NCBI GenBank assembly: GCA_015140255.1
Contig: CP043993.1
Coordinates: forward strand, 207,579-271,578
Origin: Candidatus Stammera capleta
Lineage (GTDB): Bacteria; Pseudomonadota; Gammaproteobacteria; Enterobacterales; Enterobacteriaceae
Direction of reading: 5' to 3'
Length of the DNA: 64,000 nt
A program made the translations under genes and the position numbers. Below, piece by piece: positions 33,281 to 48,974 of this stretch. Under the pieces are notes generated by a model. That model was not told the origin of the DNA. It did no database searches and saw only the letters and a program-made list of their open reading frames with translations. Numbering within the stretch: position 1 is the first letter of the stretch; each line of letters opens with the position of its first letter.

Positions 33281-36200
33281 ATGTTTATATTATATCAATC
33301 AAATGATTTAGAAGTATTACAACATGTAATGTTGTATAAATTTAAAAAAATAAAAAAACAAAGTTATACAATATTAGTATCTGATCATAATTCTTCTTTA
33401 TTTTTAAAAATGTTTTTATCTAAAAAATTAGGTATTTGTGCTAATTTTAATTTTATATTACCGGCAAAATTTATATGAAATATTTATAAAAAAATTATTC
33501 CTGAAATATCTGATAATTATTTATTTAAAAGGAATAATCTAATATTTGTAATTATGAATTTATTACCTAAATTATTAAATTTAAAAGAATTTTTTATATT
33601 AAAAAAATATTTATCAAATAATTTAGATAATATAAAATTATATGATTTATCTTATAAAATTGCAGATATTTACGATAAATATTTAATGTATAGAGTAGAT
33701 TGATTATATAAATGAGAAAATTATGAATTAGTAGATAATTTAAGAAATAATATTCATCAATTATGACAATCAATTTTGTGAAGAGAAATAATTTTTTTCT
33801 ATAATAAAAAATTTAATTATATTTGAAATAGATGTAAAATTTATTATAATTTTTTAGATTTAATAAATAAAAATAATTTATTTTTTCTTAAAAAAAATTT
33901 ATCTGAATTATTTATATTTAATATTTCTTATTTACCTCCAATATATTTAAATACTATTTATTTATTATCTAAATATATTAATGTAAATTATTTTATAATT
34001 AATCCTAGTTCTAAATATTGATATGATAATTTTATCTTTAATAAAAATATTTTAAATATTAATAATTTATATAATATAGATTCTTCTTTATATAAATTAA
34101 ATCCTTTAATAATTAATAATTGTGAGTTTTTTTTTGAATATTTGTCTTTAATTAAAAATTTTGATATCTATGAAATAGATTGTTTTGTTGAATTTAATAA
34201 TAAAAATTTATTAAATATCATTAAAAATGATATTTTAAATTTTAAAAATTCTTTTATTTCAAATAAAATTTCAATTAAGAAAAATAATTCAAATAGTTCT
34301 TTAACTATTAATACTTCTAATAATTATATTAATGAATTACTAAAATTAAAAAAATTTTTATTTTACTTGATAAAAAATAAGAAATATTACGTTAATGATA
34401 TATTAGTATTAGTTACTAATATAGATATATATTACTCATATATACACACAATTTTTTCTGAGAAAAAATGTAAAAAATATTTACCTTATTATATAATGAA
34501 TAAAAATTTAATTTTTGATAATAAAATATTAGATTTATTTATAAATTTATTTAATATATCAAATACTAAATTTACATTTAGTAAAATTTTATATTTTTTA
34601 AAAAATGATGTTTTTTTAAAAAAATTTAATATTAGTAAAAATGAGTTTGATATTATTTCGAATATCATTAAAAACGATGGTATATGTAATGATATAAATA
34701 ATTTTTTAATTAATGATAAATTATGTGAATTTAATTATTCAATTTTATTAGATAGTATTAAACGTATATTATTAGGTTATGCTATTAATGATAAATATTG
34801 TTTTTGAAATAATATAGCTCCTTATTCTTTAATAGATAATAATTATTATCATAAATTAATAGGTAAATTAGCTGATTTTATATTTAAAATTATTTATTGA
34901 AGAAAAATTTTAAATAAAAAATATTTTTTAAATTCATGAATTGATATTTCTAGAAAATTTATAAATGTTTTTTTTTTAAAAAATATTGTAAGAAAAAATT
35001 TTTTCTTAAAAAGAAAAGTATGATTTAATTTTTATGAAAATTGTAAATTATTTTATTTAAAAAAAAAAATTGAAATAAATTTGTTTATTAAAATTTTTAT
35101 TAATTTTATTAATAAAAAAAAATATAAATTATATTCTTTAAATCATATTAATTTTTCTTCTTTAATAACTTTGCATAATATACCTTTTAAAGTAATTTGT
35201 TTTTTAGGTATGAATGATAATGTTTATCCAAATAAAGTAGTAAATTATAATTTTGATTTAATTCATTTTAATCCTAGATTAGGTGATAAAAATAAATTAA
35301 ATTATGACAAATATGTTTTTATTAAATTTTTATTATCAGCTCAAAAAAAAATATATATAAGTTATTTAAATTATTCTTCTTTAAAAAATAATAAATTATT
35401 TCCTTCTATTTTAGTTAATAATTTAATTAATTATTTAAATAAAAAAAAATATTTAAAATTTAATTATAAAAATAATTATATGAAATTTAATTTTTTAATT
35501 AAAAAAATTAATTATATAAAAAAAAAAAAATTTAATTTTTTAATTAAATTTAAGAAAAAAAAAAAAATATTTCTTCATAAATTTTATTCTTTTTTATCAC
35601 ATCCAATTAGATATTATATGATTTATTTTTTTAAAGTTAATTATTTTTCGTTTAATACTACAGATTATTATAGTAATTTTTTTCAATTAAATATGAAAAA
35701 GTTTTATTCTTGTAGATTAGATTTAATAAATATTTATTTAAAAAATAATGCTGTAAATGATAGTATAATGTTTTATTTACAAACTTTAAATTTATTTCCT
35801 ATTAATTCTTTTGGAAAAATTATATGAGACAAAGAAAAAAAAAATATTTATTTTTTATTTAAAAAAATAGAAAAAATTTTTCCTAATATTAAAAAATATA
35901 ATTTTTTTTGTAAAATATATGATTTTGTGTTATATGGTACTATTAATATATGTAGTAATTATGGAGTTGTAAAATGATTACCTAAAAATATTAATTTAAT
36001 AGATGCTTTAATTTTTTGAATAGAACATTTAATATATTGTTATTTAGGAGGTAAAAATCAAAGTATATTATATGGTTACAATGGTTCATGAAGTTTTTTA
36101 TATGTAAATAAAAATTTATCTGAAAAATTTTTATATAAATATATAATATATTATTATTATTTTAATAATAAAAATATATTTTTTTTACCTAAATCTAGTA

Positions 36201-36448
36201 ATGTTTGAATTTTAAATGCTTATCATTTAAAAAATAAAAAAATTTTAAATAGTTTTTGATGTGAAAAGGCTAAAAATAAGTTATTAAATACATTATATGG
36301 TAATTATTTTATTAGTGGAGAATTATATGATATATATATATTAAATTACTTAAAAAAATTTAATCTTAAAATTAGTTTAGATTTTATAATTTATAAATCT
36401 GAACAATGATTATATGATATGTTTAGTTATTTAATTTTTGATATTTAG
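33281..36448 (+). CDS. recC: Exodeoxyribonuclease V gamma chain
   Basis: Chi-recognition subunit of RecBCD. FILYQSNDLEVLQ at the start, NFILPAKFIWNIYKKIIPE, WQSILWREI, DILVLVTNIDIYYSYI, LPYYIMN and IPFKVICFLGMNDNVYP align with the family. 1055 residues (E. coli 1122), so no large domain is lost. More than twenty Trp are TGA; with the standard code the gene would look shattered. ptrA, which separates recC and recB in E. coli, is missing, and recB follows after 4 bases. Confidence 0.93.
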
Positions 36449-36452
36449 TATT

Positions 36453-39400
36453 ATGTATATAGAAAATAATTTTTTAAATATATATTTAGGTAGAAGTAAT
36501 TTAATTGAATCATCTGCTGGTACTGGTAAAACTAATTTAATATCACTATTATATTTACGTTTATTATTTGGTATAAATATAGAAAAAAATTTTTTTAATC
36601 TATCATTGAATAATATTTTAATTGTTACTTTTACAGATGTAGCTACTTTAGAAATTAAAATTAGGATATTAAATAATATTAGAGATCTACGTTTATCTTG
36701 TATTAAAAAATATCCTATTAATAATATTATAAAAGATTTTTATATATTTATTAAAGATATTCCTAATATAGTAAATTTATTAGTTAAATATGAATCTATT
36801 ATAGATAATATTTCTATTTTTACTATACACAGTTTTTGTAAAAGAATTATTTTTACTAATTTTATTGAATCTAAAATAAATTATAATAGTATTATTATAG
36901 ATAATGAAAATAATTTACTTTACAGAATAGTTATTATATTTTGACGTAAATTTTTTGGTCCTTTACATATTAATTTAATTAAAATTATTTCTAGTTATTG
37001 ATTAAATCCAATAAATTTATTTAAATTTTTACTACCTATATGAAATTTAATGTTTTTTAATTTTAATATTAAAAATAAATATTTATCTATAGAAGATTGT
37101 TATAATAAAATAATATTATTTATTGATAATTTTAAAAAATTATGATTATTAAATTATGAAAATATTTATGATTTTTTAATTTCTAAAAATAAAATTTTAA
37201 ATTTATTAAAATTAAAAGATTTATTTATAGAAATTAATATTTGATGTAAAAATAAAACTATAGATTTTTATGTACCCTATAATTTAAAAAAAATAGGTTT
37301 TATAAATTTATATAAAATATCTAATAAAATAAATTTTTTAAATTTTTATGATATATTTGTATATATAGATAAAATTTTTTTTAAAATAAAAGATTTAAAA
37401 TTTTTTATTATTTTTTTATGTATTAAATATATTAAAAAGAAAATTTTAAAAATAAAAAAAAAAAAATTGTATTTAAGTTTTAATGATTTAATTTTTAAAT
37501 TAAATAAAATTATAATTAATGATCATAATAAAGTGTTAGTTAATTGAATAAGAAATAATTTTCCTATATTATTAATCGATGAGTTTCAAGACACAGATTT
37601 TTTACAATATAATATATTTCGTAAAATATATATAAATCAACGTTTAAAATTAAATACTAAATTAATATTAATAGGTGATCCTAAACAATCAATTTATACA
37701 TTTAGAGGTGCTAATATATTTAATTATATTAAATCTAAAAAAAACATAGATTTTTTATATACTTTAAATACTAATTGACGTTCTTCAATTAATTTTGTAA
37801 AAAGTATTAATTATTTATTTAAAAGAATTAATAATCCTTTTATATTTAAGGATATAAAATATTTAAATACAAATTTTTCTTTAAAAAATAATTTTTATTT
37901 AATTAAAAATAATAATATATGTCCTTCTATAAATTTTTATGTTTTAAATAATTTAGATAAAAGAAAATGGAGAGAGAATTTAGCTACAGTATGTGCTATT
38001 AAAATTTCTCAATTATTAGATTATAATAATAATTTTTTTATATTTAACAAAAAAAGTAAAAGATCTATTTTACCTTCTGATATAGCTATTTTAGTTCATA
38101 CTAATTATGAAATTAAATTAATTTTTAATATTTTTAAAAAATTTAATTTACCTATTAATACTTATCTAGAAAAAAGTAATATATTTCATACTCATGAAGC
38201 TAAAGAAATATTTTTTTTATTAAAATCTATATTAAATCCTGAATCTGTTACTTTATTAAGCAGTGCTTTATCTACTTCTTTTTTTAATTTAGATCTTATT
38301 TATATTAAAAATATCATAAATAATGAATTTCTTTTAAATAAATGAATAAATAATTTTTATTTTTATAAAAATATTTGAGATAAAGATGGTATATCAGTAA
38401 TGATGAATAGTATATTAAAAGTTAATAAAAATAATGTTTTTTTTTTAGAAAAAAATAAATTTTGATTAAATAATATACTTCATATAACTGAAATTTTAGA
38501 AAAGAAAAGTTATAGTTTTAAAAATAATTTTTTATTAATTTATTGATTAAATGATAATATTTCAGATGTAAACAAAGAAAAAAAAGATTTTTATATTAGA
38601 TCTTTAAATAAAAATAATGGTATAAAAATTTCTACTATACATAAATCTAAAGGTTTACAATATAATATTGTATGATTACCTTTTATAATAAATTTTAAAG
38701 TTAATAATTTTTATTTTATATATCATAATAGAAAAAATTTTAGATTAAATATAGATTTATATAAATTACGTAAAAATTTATTTTTTGTTAATGAAGAAAT
38801 TTATTCTGAAGAAATGCGTTTATTTTATGTAGCTATTACTAGATCAATATATCAATGCAATATTTTTTTGTATGAATTATTGAATAATAAAAATAAAAAA
38901 TTTTGTTTTACATGTTTAGGTAGATTATTAAGTAATGATAGTAATTATAATTTTAGTAAAATTAATAAAATTATTAATAATAATATAAATTATAAACATA
39001 TATATTTTAATTTTTTAGATTATATGTATTTGAAAGATAAAAAATTTATTTTTTTAAAAAATAATAATATTAAAAAAAAAACTAAAAAATATAAATATTA
39101 TATAAATAAAAAATATATATTAAATTTTTCAAAAATAATTTCTTTAAAATTTAAAAGGAAAAAAAAATTAAATATTGATAATTTATTTTTAATAAATAAT
39201 AAAAAAAGTTTACCAAAAGGTAAAAAGGTAGGTAATTTTTTTCATAAGATATTAGAAAAAATTAATTTTTTAGATTTATTGGATAATAGTAATATTTTAT
39301 ATTATATGTTAAAATTTAGTATTTCTAAAAAATGATTTTTTTGTATTAAAAGAATTTTATTTAATTTTTTAAATGTTAATTTATTAAATAATTCTATTAA

Positions 39401-39920
39401 TATTTTAAATAAAAAAATTGTTTATTTTAAAGAATTTGATTTTTTTTTACCTATAGTAAATTTATTAAATTTACGTAAATTTATTAATATAATTAATAAA
39501 TATAGTTTTGTACCTAAAATATATAAAAATATTGATTTTAATATAGATAGTATAAAAGGTTTTTTAAATGGTATTATTGATTTACTATTTATTTATAAAA
39601 ATAAATATTTTATAATTGATTATAAATCTAATTGATTAGGTAATAGTTATATTAACTATAGTAATAAATGTTTATATAAAACTATTTATTTATATCGTTA
39701 TGATCTACAATATCTATTGTATGCAATAGCTTTACATAATTATTTAAAATTAAATATTAAAGACTATAATTATAATATTAATTTTGGAGGTATATATTAT
39801 ATATTTTTACGTGGATTATTTTTAGATAATAAAAATAATTCAGTTACTGGTATATTTTATACCAAACCTAATTTTTTATTAATTAAAAAGTTAAATTATT
39901 TTTTTAAAATTAAAGTATAA
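36453..39920 (+). CDS. recB: Exodeoxyribonuclease V beta chain
   Basis: Motor and nuclease subunit of RecBCD. Walker A SSAGTGKT at residues 20-27, VTFTDVATLEIK, TIHSFCKR, LIDEFQDTDF, GDPKQSIYTFRGAN, LNTNWRSS, STIHKSKGLQYNIVWLPF and LLYVAITRS are the superfamily 1A motifs. The C-terminal nuclease keeps the key residues in GNFFHKILE, NGIIDLLF and IIDYKSNWLG, followed by YRYDLQYLLYAIALH. 1155 residues (E. coli 1180). The ATG at 36453 is preferred over an upstream TTG because it leads directly into the Walker A region. Confidence 0.95.
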
Positions 39921-41779
39921 TGTGCAATGAAATTAATTTATTTATATATAAATGTTTAGAAAGAAAAGAAATTAATTTAATAGATGTTTATTTTTCTCAG
40001 ATATTTAAGTTTGGTAATTTTAAATCTGATGTAGTAGTTTTGTTTACTATGTTGATTAGTTTATCTAGTAGATTAGGTAATACTTGTTTACCTATATGTA
40101 GATTACTATATGAAAATATATTTTCTAAATATATATTAGATTTTTTAAAATATTTTTTTAGTAGATATATATCTATTAGTAATTGTATAGAAATATTATT
40201 TGAATTTAATGTTTTGAGTAAATATTACTATTATAATAAGACTCCTTTAATTTTATATAATAATTGTATTTATTTATATAAATTTTGAGTATATGAAGAA
40301 TTTATTGTTAATTTTATTAATTTAAATTTTTTTAAAAAAAAAAATTTTAATATAGATAAATTGTTTTTGTTTAAATTTTTAAGTAAATTTTATTTAGATA
40401 TATATCAGAAAATTTCTGTTTTAAATGTTATTTTAAATAAAATTTCTTTTATTTCTGGTGGACCTGGTACAGGTAAAACAACTTTAATATCAAAAATAAT
40501 TTTAATTTTATATGAAATATTTAAATTCAAATATAGTAATTGTATAAAAATTATTTCTTATACAGGTAAATCTGCTTCTAATATTACTTATTCTTTAAAA
40601 AAAAATTATGATATTTTAAATGTTAGTTATTCTTTAAAAAAAAAATTACCTTATAAAGCTACTACTATACATAAATTTTTAGGTTTTAACTATAATAAAA
40701 ATATTTTTATAAATGATAATACTAATACTAGTATTTTAATTATAGATGAAGCATCTATGATTGATATATCTTTAATGTATTATTTATTATCTTCATTAAA
40801 ATATATTAAAAAAATTATATTTTTAGGTGATAGTAATCAAATAAGTTCTATAGATTCAAGTTCATTATTTAATGAAATTTGTAATTTTTATATTAATAAT
40901 TTTAAAATTAGAAATAAAATTCTTAAGAGAATATTTTTAAATATTTTAAATTTTAAAAAAAAGTATTATATATATTTATCTTATATTAGTAATATAAGTT
41001 TTTTAAGTAAAAATTATCGTTTTAAAAAAAATATTTATTTATATAAGTTTATTAATTTCGTAAAATTAGGATATATAAAATATATAGATAAATTTTTATA
41101 TAAAAATAATTTTAAAAATAATTTTAATTTTTATGATTCTGAAAAATATAATTTTAATTTTTTATTAAATTTTTGTGTAAAAAATTATATGAAATATATT
41201 AATTTTATTAGATTTGAATTTAATTTAAATAAAATATGAAATATATTTAATAAATTTCAAATTATTTCTGTTTTAAAAAAAACTTTTTATGGTGTTAATT
41301 TTTTAAATAAATATTTAAATAATTATTTTTTAAGTAATAATTTAGTTAAAAATATATTATATATTTCCAATTTAGATTGTTATCATTATTTAGGTGAACC
41401 TATAATTATTACTAAAAATAATAATGATTTGAAATTATTTAATGGAGATATAGGTTTTTTTATTTTTAAAAAAAATAAGTTTAAATTGATGTTTTTAGAT
41501 TATAATAAAAATAATAGATTTATAAATTACTTAAATTTAACTGATTGAAAAAATAACTGAGTAATAACTGTTCATAAATCACAAGGTTCTGAATTTAAAC
41601 ATATATTATTAGTATTACCAAATTATTTTTCTACTCTTTTAAATAGAGAATTAATTTATACAGCTATAACTCGTGCTAAAAGTAAAATTACTATTTATGC
41701 TAATAAAAATATTTTTTTGTCTAGTATAAATAAAAAAAAAAATGTTTTTACTAATGTATTAAATAAATTATTAATTTAA
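39920..41779 (+). CDS. recD: Exodeoxyribonuclease V alpha chain
   Basis: 5'-3' helicase subunit. Walker A GGPGTGKTT, YTGKSASNI, TIHKFLGF, LIIDEASMIDISLMYYLL, IFLGDSNQISSID, VITVHKSQGSEF and IYTAITRAKSKI give an intact superfamily 1B motor. 619 residues (E. coli 608). TAATG overlap: the last base of the recB stop is the first of the recD start, implying coupling. Confidence 0.95.
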
Positions 41780-41791
41780 TATTTAAAATTT

Positions 41792-42403
41792 ATGAATTAT
41801 ATACAATATATAAATTTGTTAATAAAATTATTAATATTAATTAATCCTATAGGGTTAATTCCTATTTATCTATCTTGTATAGATAAAATAAATAAAAATG
41901 AAAGAAAGAAATTTAATATTTATATTAATTTAATAATGTTTTTTATCCTAATAATTATGTTTTTATTAGGAAATAAATTTTTAAATTTTTTTGATTTAAA
42001 TATTAATGTATTACAAATAACAGGTGGTTTATTAATTTCTTTAAGTTCTTTTAATATAATTAATGATTATTCAGATATTAAAGAAAAAAGTAGTTCTCAA
42101 AAAAAAATTAATTTTATAAAATTACTTACTCCTATATCATTTCCTTTAATGGCTGGACCTAGTTCTATTACAATGTTAATTTCTTATGGTAGTAATTATT
42201 GTAATAATTTTTTAGAATATTTTTTTTCTATTTTTTTTATTGCTGTATTTAGTTTTTTTTGTTGATTTTTTTTTGAATTAATTTTGATTTTAAGAAATTA
42301 TATTTCTGATTTTATTGTTATTTTTTTAAATAAAATATTTTCTATTATTTTATTAACTTATGGAATACAAATAATTTTATTAAATATAAAAAAATTTATT
42401 TAA
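41792..42403 (+). CDS. MarC/YchE family integral membrane protein
   Basis: Six-span inner-membrane protein of the UPF0056 (MarC) family, closest to YchE; function unknown. INPIGLIPIYLS in the first segment, QITGGLLISLSSFNII in the third, and PISFPLMAGPSSITMLISYG are typical. 203 residues. It sits 12 bases after recD on the same strand and ends 2 bases from the convergent holA stop. Confidence 0.83.
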
Positions 42404-42405
42404 AT

Positions 42406-43140
42406 TTAATTATTAATTCTTTTTATAATATATCAAGATATTATATTAAAATTAATTCAATTTATATTAATATTTTTTTTAATATTTATGTCATATTTTT
42501 TAATTAATTTTAAAATATTTAAAAAATTTTTTTTATTAAATTTATTAACATTTTTTATAATAAATTTAAATAAGATATTTAAAATAATTAGTTTATTTAA
42601 ATTATTTTTTTGTATTTTTTTTAGTATATATATATTTTTATATATGTTTTTTTTTTTAATTGATTTTATTCATAATTTTATTATTTTATTATTTTCATAT
42701 TTATTTTTTGTAATTTCATATTCTATTTCTTTTTTTTTTTGTTTACATTTTATTAATTTTACAAAATTATATTTTTTAAATTTATTTATTTCTTTTTTAA
42801 GTAAGAAATTTGTAAATTCTATAATAAATATTATAAATATATTTGTTGTTTTTTTTATATAGAATTTGTGTATTATATTTTTAATAATCAATTTATTTAA
42901 ATTATTAATTTTTTCTATAATATTTAATATTATAATTCTTTTTTTGTAAAAAAAATTTTGAAAAAATATTTTTTCGTATATATATTTAAAATTTAAATTT
43001 TTATCTACTATTAAGTTTATAATTATAATTTTATTATATTTTTTTTGAATTTTTTTTTTTATATATTTTTTATATTTATTTTTTTTAATTATATTATTTC
43101 CATATATATAAAAAATATTCTTTATTTTTTTTTTTTTCAT
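42406..43140 (-). CDS. holA: Probable DNA polymerase III delta subunit, shortened
   Basis: Delta subunit opens the sliding clamp in the clamp loader. Assignment rests on position directly after leuS, as in enteric bacteria, the N-terminal IFYIYGNNIIKKNKYKKYI, which parallels AYLLLGNDPLLLQES of HolA, and SIKKKNIYKNIYILKKIQ, which parallels the GKSKRALHILQQL helix. 244 residues versus 343: the middle domain is shortened and the C-terminus trimmed. Reading it to the end needs TGA as Trp. The ATG abuts the leuS stop. Confidence 0.65.
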
Positions 43141-45603
<2,463 letters not shown>

Positions 45604-45646
45604 TTTTATATACTATTTTTTTTTGGAAAATTTATATATTTTTTTT

Positions 45647-47383
45647 TTATTTTTTTTTTTTTCTGTTTAAAAAAATATTTTTATTATTTTTAATATTTTC
45701 TTTACATTTATAATCTACTCTTTCTTTATATATATTATTTTTAATTCAATTTATAAATTTATTTATATTTTTATAAAATTTTTGTTTAATATTTACTAAA
45801 ATATTCATTTCTTTTATTTTTTTTTTAGTTATAAAATTATTATTATTATTATTTTCATTGCTTATTTTTTTTTTTTTGCATTTTTTTTTTTTTTTTTCTT
45901 TAATTACATGTTTAATATTATTTCTTTTAATTCTAATTATAGAATAATTAGGTGTTTCAATTTTTTGATTAGGTATTATAATAATTTTTATTTTTTTTTT
46001 TTGTTTTTTTTCTATTTTATATAAATGATTTCTTTTTTTATTTAACAAATATGATGCTATTTTAATAGGTACTATAGCATGTATTTTCTTAGTATTTTCT
46101 TTAAAAGATTCTTCTTCTATTATTCTTAATATTGATAATGATAATGATTCATTATCTCTTATATTACCTGATCCGTTACATCTTGGACATATATAATGAC
46201 TAGATTCTTTTAAAGATGTATTTAATCTTTGTCTAGACATTTCTAATAAACCAAATTTAGATATATATCCTATTTGGGTTTTAGCTCTATCTTCTTTAAT
46301 TATATTTTTTAATTTATTTTCTACTTTTTTTTGATTTTTCGGTGTAGACATATCTATAAAATCTATAACTATTAATCCTCCTAAATCTCTTAATCTTAGT
46401 TGTTTAACTATTTCTTCTGTTGCTTCTAAATTTGTATTCAATGCTGTATTTTCTATATCTTTATTTTTAGTAGATTTAAATGAATTTACATCTATTGAAA
46501 CTAGTGCTTCTGTTATATCAATAGTTATTGATCCACCTGAAGGTAATCTTAGTTTTCTCTCAAAAGCAGATTGTATTTGTGTTTCTATTTGAAAATATAT
46601 AAATAATGGTTTTTTTTTATTATAAAATTTAATTTTTTTTATAAAATCTTTTTTTCCTAATTCATGCATTTTATTTATAGCTGATTCATATATTTTATAA
46701 TTATCTATAATAATTTCATTTATATCATTATATAAATAATCTCTGAATATACGAGTAAAAATATTATTTTCTTGGCATATTAAATACGGTGCATTTTTTC
46801 TTTTAGATTTTTTTTTTATATATTCTCAATGTTTTAATTTCAAATCTATATCTGATTTTAATGTTTCTAAAGATTTATTTATTCCTGATGTTCTTATTAT
46901 TAAACCCATATTAGGAGGTAAATTTATTTTTTTTAATTTTAATTTTATTTTGTCTCTTTCTTTTCCTTCTATTCTACGAGATATTCCAATAGATTTAGGA
47001 TTATCAGGTAATAATACTAAATTATTTCCTACTAAACTAATAAATGTAGTTAAAGCTGCTCCTTTATTTTCTCTTTCATCTTTACATATTTGTACTATTA
47101 GTTCTTTTCCTTCATATAAATCATTTTTAATATTTTTTTCTTTTTTATTAAAATATTTTTTTGAAATTTCTTTAATTGGTAAAAATCCATTTTTTTTTGA
47201 CCCGTAATCTATAAATACAGCTTCTAAACTAGGTTCTATTCTAATTATTTTACCTTTATATATATTTAATTTTTTTTTTTTATATTTAGTATTTTCTATA
47301 TTAAGATCATATAATTTTTGTCCATCAACTAAAGCTATACGTAATTCTTCTTTTTGTGTTGCATTTATTAACATTCTTTTCAT
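45647..47383 (-). CDS. rne: Ribonuclease E, catalytic half only
   Basis: Main endonuclease of mRNA decay and rRNA/tRNA maturation. KRMLINATQKEELRIALVDGQ starts the protein, then the S1 domain, 5'-sensor, DNase-I-like core (TEALVSIDVNS and VIDFIDM with catalytic Asp) and the zinc link CPRCNGSG. 578 residues, corresponding to about the first 530 of E. coli RNase E (1061) plus a Lys-rich tail. So the scaffold for the degradosome (PNPase, RhlB, enolase) is absent. The ATG at 47383 is chosen over an upstream TTG because MKRMLINA is the conserved start. Confidence 0.95.
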
Positions 47384-47520
47384 TTTACTTCTCAAATTTA
47401 TTTTTATAAGTATTTTATTAATTTTTATATTAATTTAATTTAAATATCTATTATTACATAAATTTTTTTATATATTTGTATATGTTTATTATTTTGTTTT
47501 AAATTATTTATAATATTAGA
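47384..47520. promoter_or_regulatory. Divergent rne / rluC intergenic region
   Basis: 137 bases, AT-rich. In E. coli rne has a long structured leader for autoregulation; here there is no space for it and no GC-rich stem is seen. TATAAT lies only about 7 bases before the rluC ATG, which is too close to serve that start. Confidence 0.25.
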
Positions 47521-48441
47521 ATGATAAAAAAATTTTTTTTGAGTTTTATAACTGCTGATGTAAATTCTTTAAATCAAAGAATTGATAATTTTTTGTTTAA
47601 AAAGATAAAATGTTTATCTAGAAATAAAATTTATTCTTTATTACGTAAAGGTAATATAAGAATTAATAAAAAACGTGTTTTACCTAAATATAAATTAAAA
47701 ATTGGTGATATTATTCGTATTCCTTTAGTAGATTTAGATAATTATAATAAATATATATATATAAGTAAAAGAAATATTTTGAAATTTAAGAATAGTATTA
47801 TATATGAAGATAATTTTATATTAGTTTTAAATAAACCTTATGGTATAGCTGTACATAGTGGTACTGGTTTAAATATTAATGTTATTGATATATTAAGATA
47901 TGGAATATATAATCATAAATATTTAGAATTAATACATCGTATAGATAAAAATTCTTCAGGAATATTATTATTAGCTAAAAATAGAGAAGTTTTATGTAAA
48001 TTACAAAATAATTTTAAATATAATAAAATAATAAAAAAATATTTTATTTTAGTACATGGATTTTGACCTAAAAATATTAAAATAATAAAGAAAAGTATAT
48101 ATAATAAAAAAGATAAAAAAAAAAATTCTAAAACTAAATTTAAAATTTTAAAATATATTAATAATTATACTTTATTATCTGTTCAGACATTAACAGGTCG
48201 TAATCATCAAATTAGATTACATACTAGTTATACTGGTTTTCCTATTGTATTTGATAATATTTATGGTAATAAAGAATTAGATAAATTACTTTTTGATAAA
48301 GTTAAAATTAATAGGTTATTTTTACATGCTTATTATATAAGTTATATACATCCTATTTTTAATATAAGAAATAAATTTATTATAAATTTAGATAAAAAAT
48401 TAAATTTAATTTTAAAAAAAATTAACAAATTAAATTATTAA
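47521..48441 (+). CDS. rluC: 23S rRNA pseudouridine synthase RluC
   Basis: Modifies U955, U2504 and U2580 of 23S rRNA in E. coli. S4-like N-terminal domain (LNQRIDNFLFKKI, LLRKGNIRINKKR), catalytic Asp in LELIHRIDKNSSG, and LTGRNHQIRLHT. 306 residues (E. coli 319). Divergent from rne, as in enteric bacteria. The paralogue rluD is also present at 59792, so two 23S pseudouridine synthases are kept. Confidence 0.94.
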
Positions 48442-48455
48442 TTTGGAGTATATTT

Positions 48456-48605
48456 ATGGCAGTACAAAAAAGTAAAAAAAGTAGATCTAAAAGAGGTCAT
48501 CGTAGATCACATAAAGGTTTAAAATTACCTAATTTATATTTTAATAAAGAGATAGGTAAATTTCATTTATATCATCATATTATAGATTTAAAAAAAAATA
48601 AATAA
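48456..48605 (+). CDS. rpmF: 50S ribosomal protein L32
   Basis: Too short for routine ORF calling. AVQKSKKSRSKRGHRRSH then LKLPNLYFNKEIGKFHLYHH is L32; 49 residues (E. coli 57). The zinc-binding Cys of some homologues are not expected in the enteric type. TTTGGAG lies 8 bases before the ATG. The plsX-fabH-fabD-fabG genes that follow in enteric bacteria are deleted, leaving 103 AT-rich bases before acpP. Confidence 0.93.
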   Translation: MAVQKSKKSRSKRGHRRSHKGLKLPNLYFNKEIGKFHLYHHIIDLKKNK

Positions 48606-48708
48606 ATATTATTTATAATTATTATTTAATTAATTAAGTTAATTTTAAAATAATGTATAATATCAATAAGTTTAATTTAAATTTTAGAGGTTAAAAGAAT
48701 TATTGAAT

Positions 48709-48954
48709 ATGTCTAGTCTAGAGGAACGTATTAAGGAAATTATTAGTGATCAATTAGGTGTTAAAATAGATGAGGTAGAAAATAATAAATTTTTTATTAA
48801 TGATTTAGGAGCAGATTCTTTAGATATTATAGAATTAATTATGGCTTTAGAAGAAGAATTTAATATTGAAATTTCAGATGAATTAGCAGAAAAAATAGAT
48901 ACTGTTCAGTCATGTATTGACTGTGTTAAATCATTAAAAAAAACAATTATTTAG
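48709..48954 (+). CDS. acpP: Acyl carrier protein
   Basis: Carries acyl chains on phosphopantetheine attached to Ser in [18 protein letters not shown], which is intact. 81 residues (E. coli 78). An upstream in-frame TTG is possible, but [11 protein letters not shown] after the ATG at 48709 matches the family start. It is less Lys-rich than its neighbours. No fatty-acid synthase gene is in this window, so its use (fatty acids, lipoate or other) cannot be decided here. Confidence 0.95.
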   Translation: MSSLEERIKEIISDQLGVKIDEVENNKFFINDLGADSLDIIELIMALEEEFNIEISDELAEKIDTVQSCIDCVKSLKKTII

Positions 48955-48974
48955 TTTAAATTAATTAAATTAAT

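Noticed and set aside
33281..36448. recC, recB, leuS and others as strings of broken pseudogenes
   Set aside because: The breaks are all TGA at Trp positions; with TGA as Trp each gene is one intact frame.
48703..48708. Upstream TTG start for acpP (and similarly TTG for rne at 47395 and recB at 36438)
   Set aside because: The conserved protein N-termini begin at the ATG codons at 48709, 47383 and 36453. Only speD truly aligns from a TTG.
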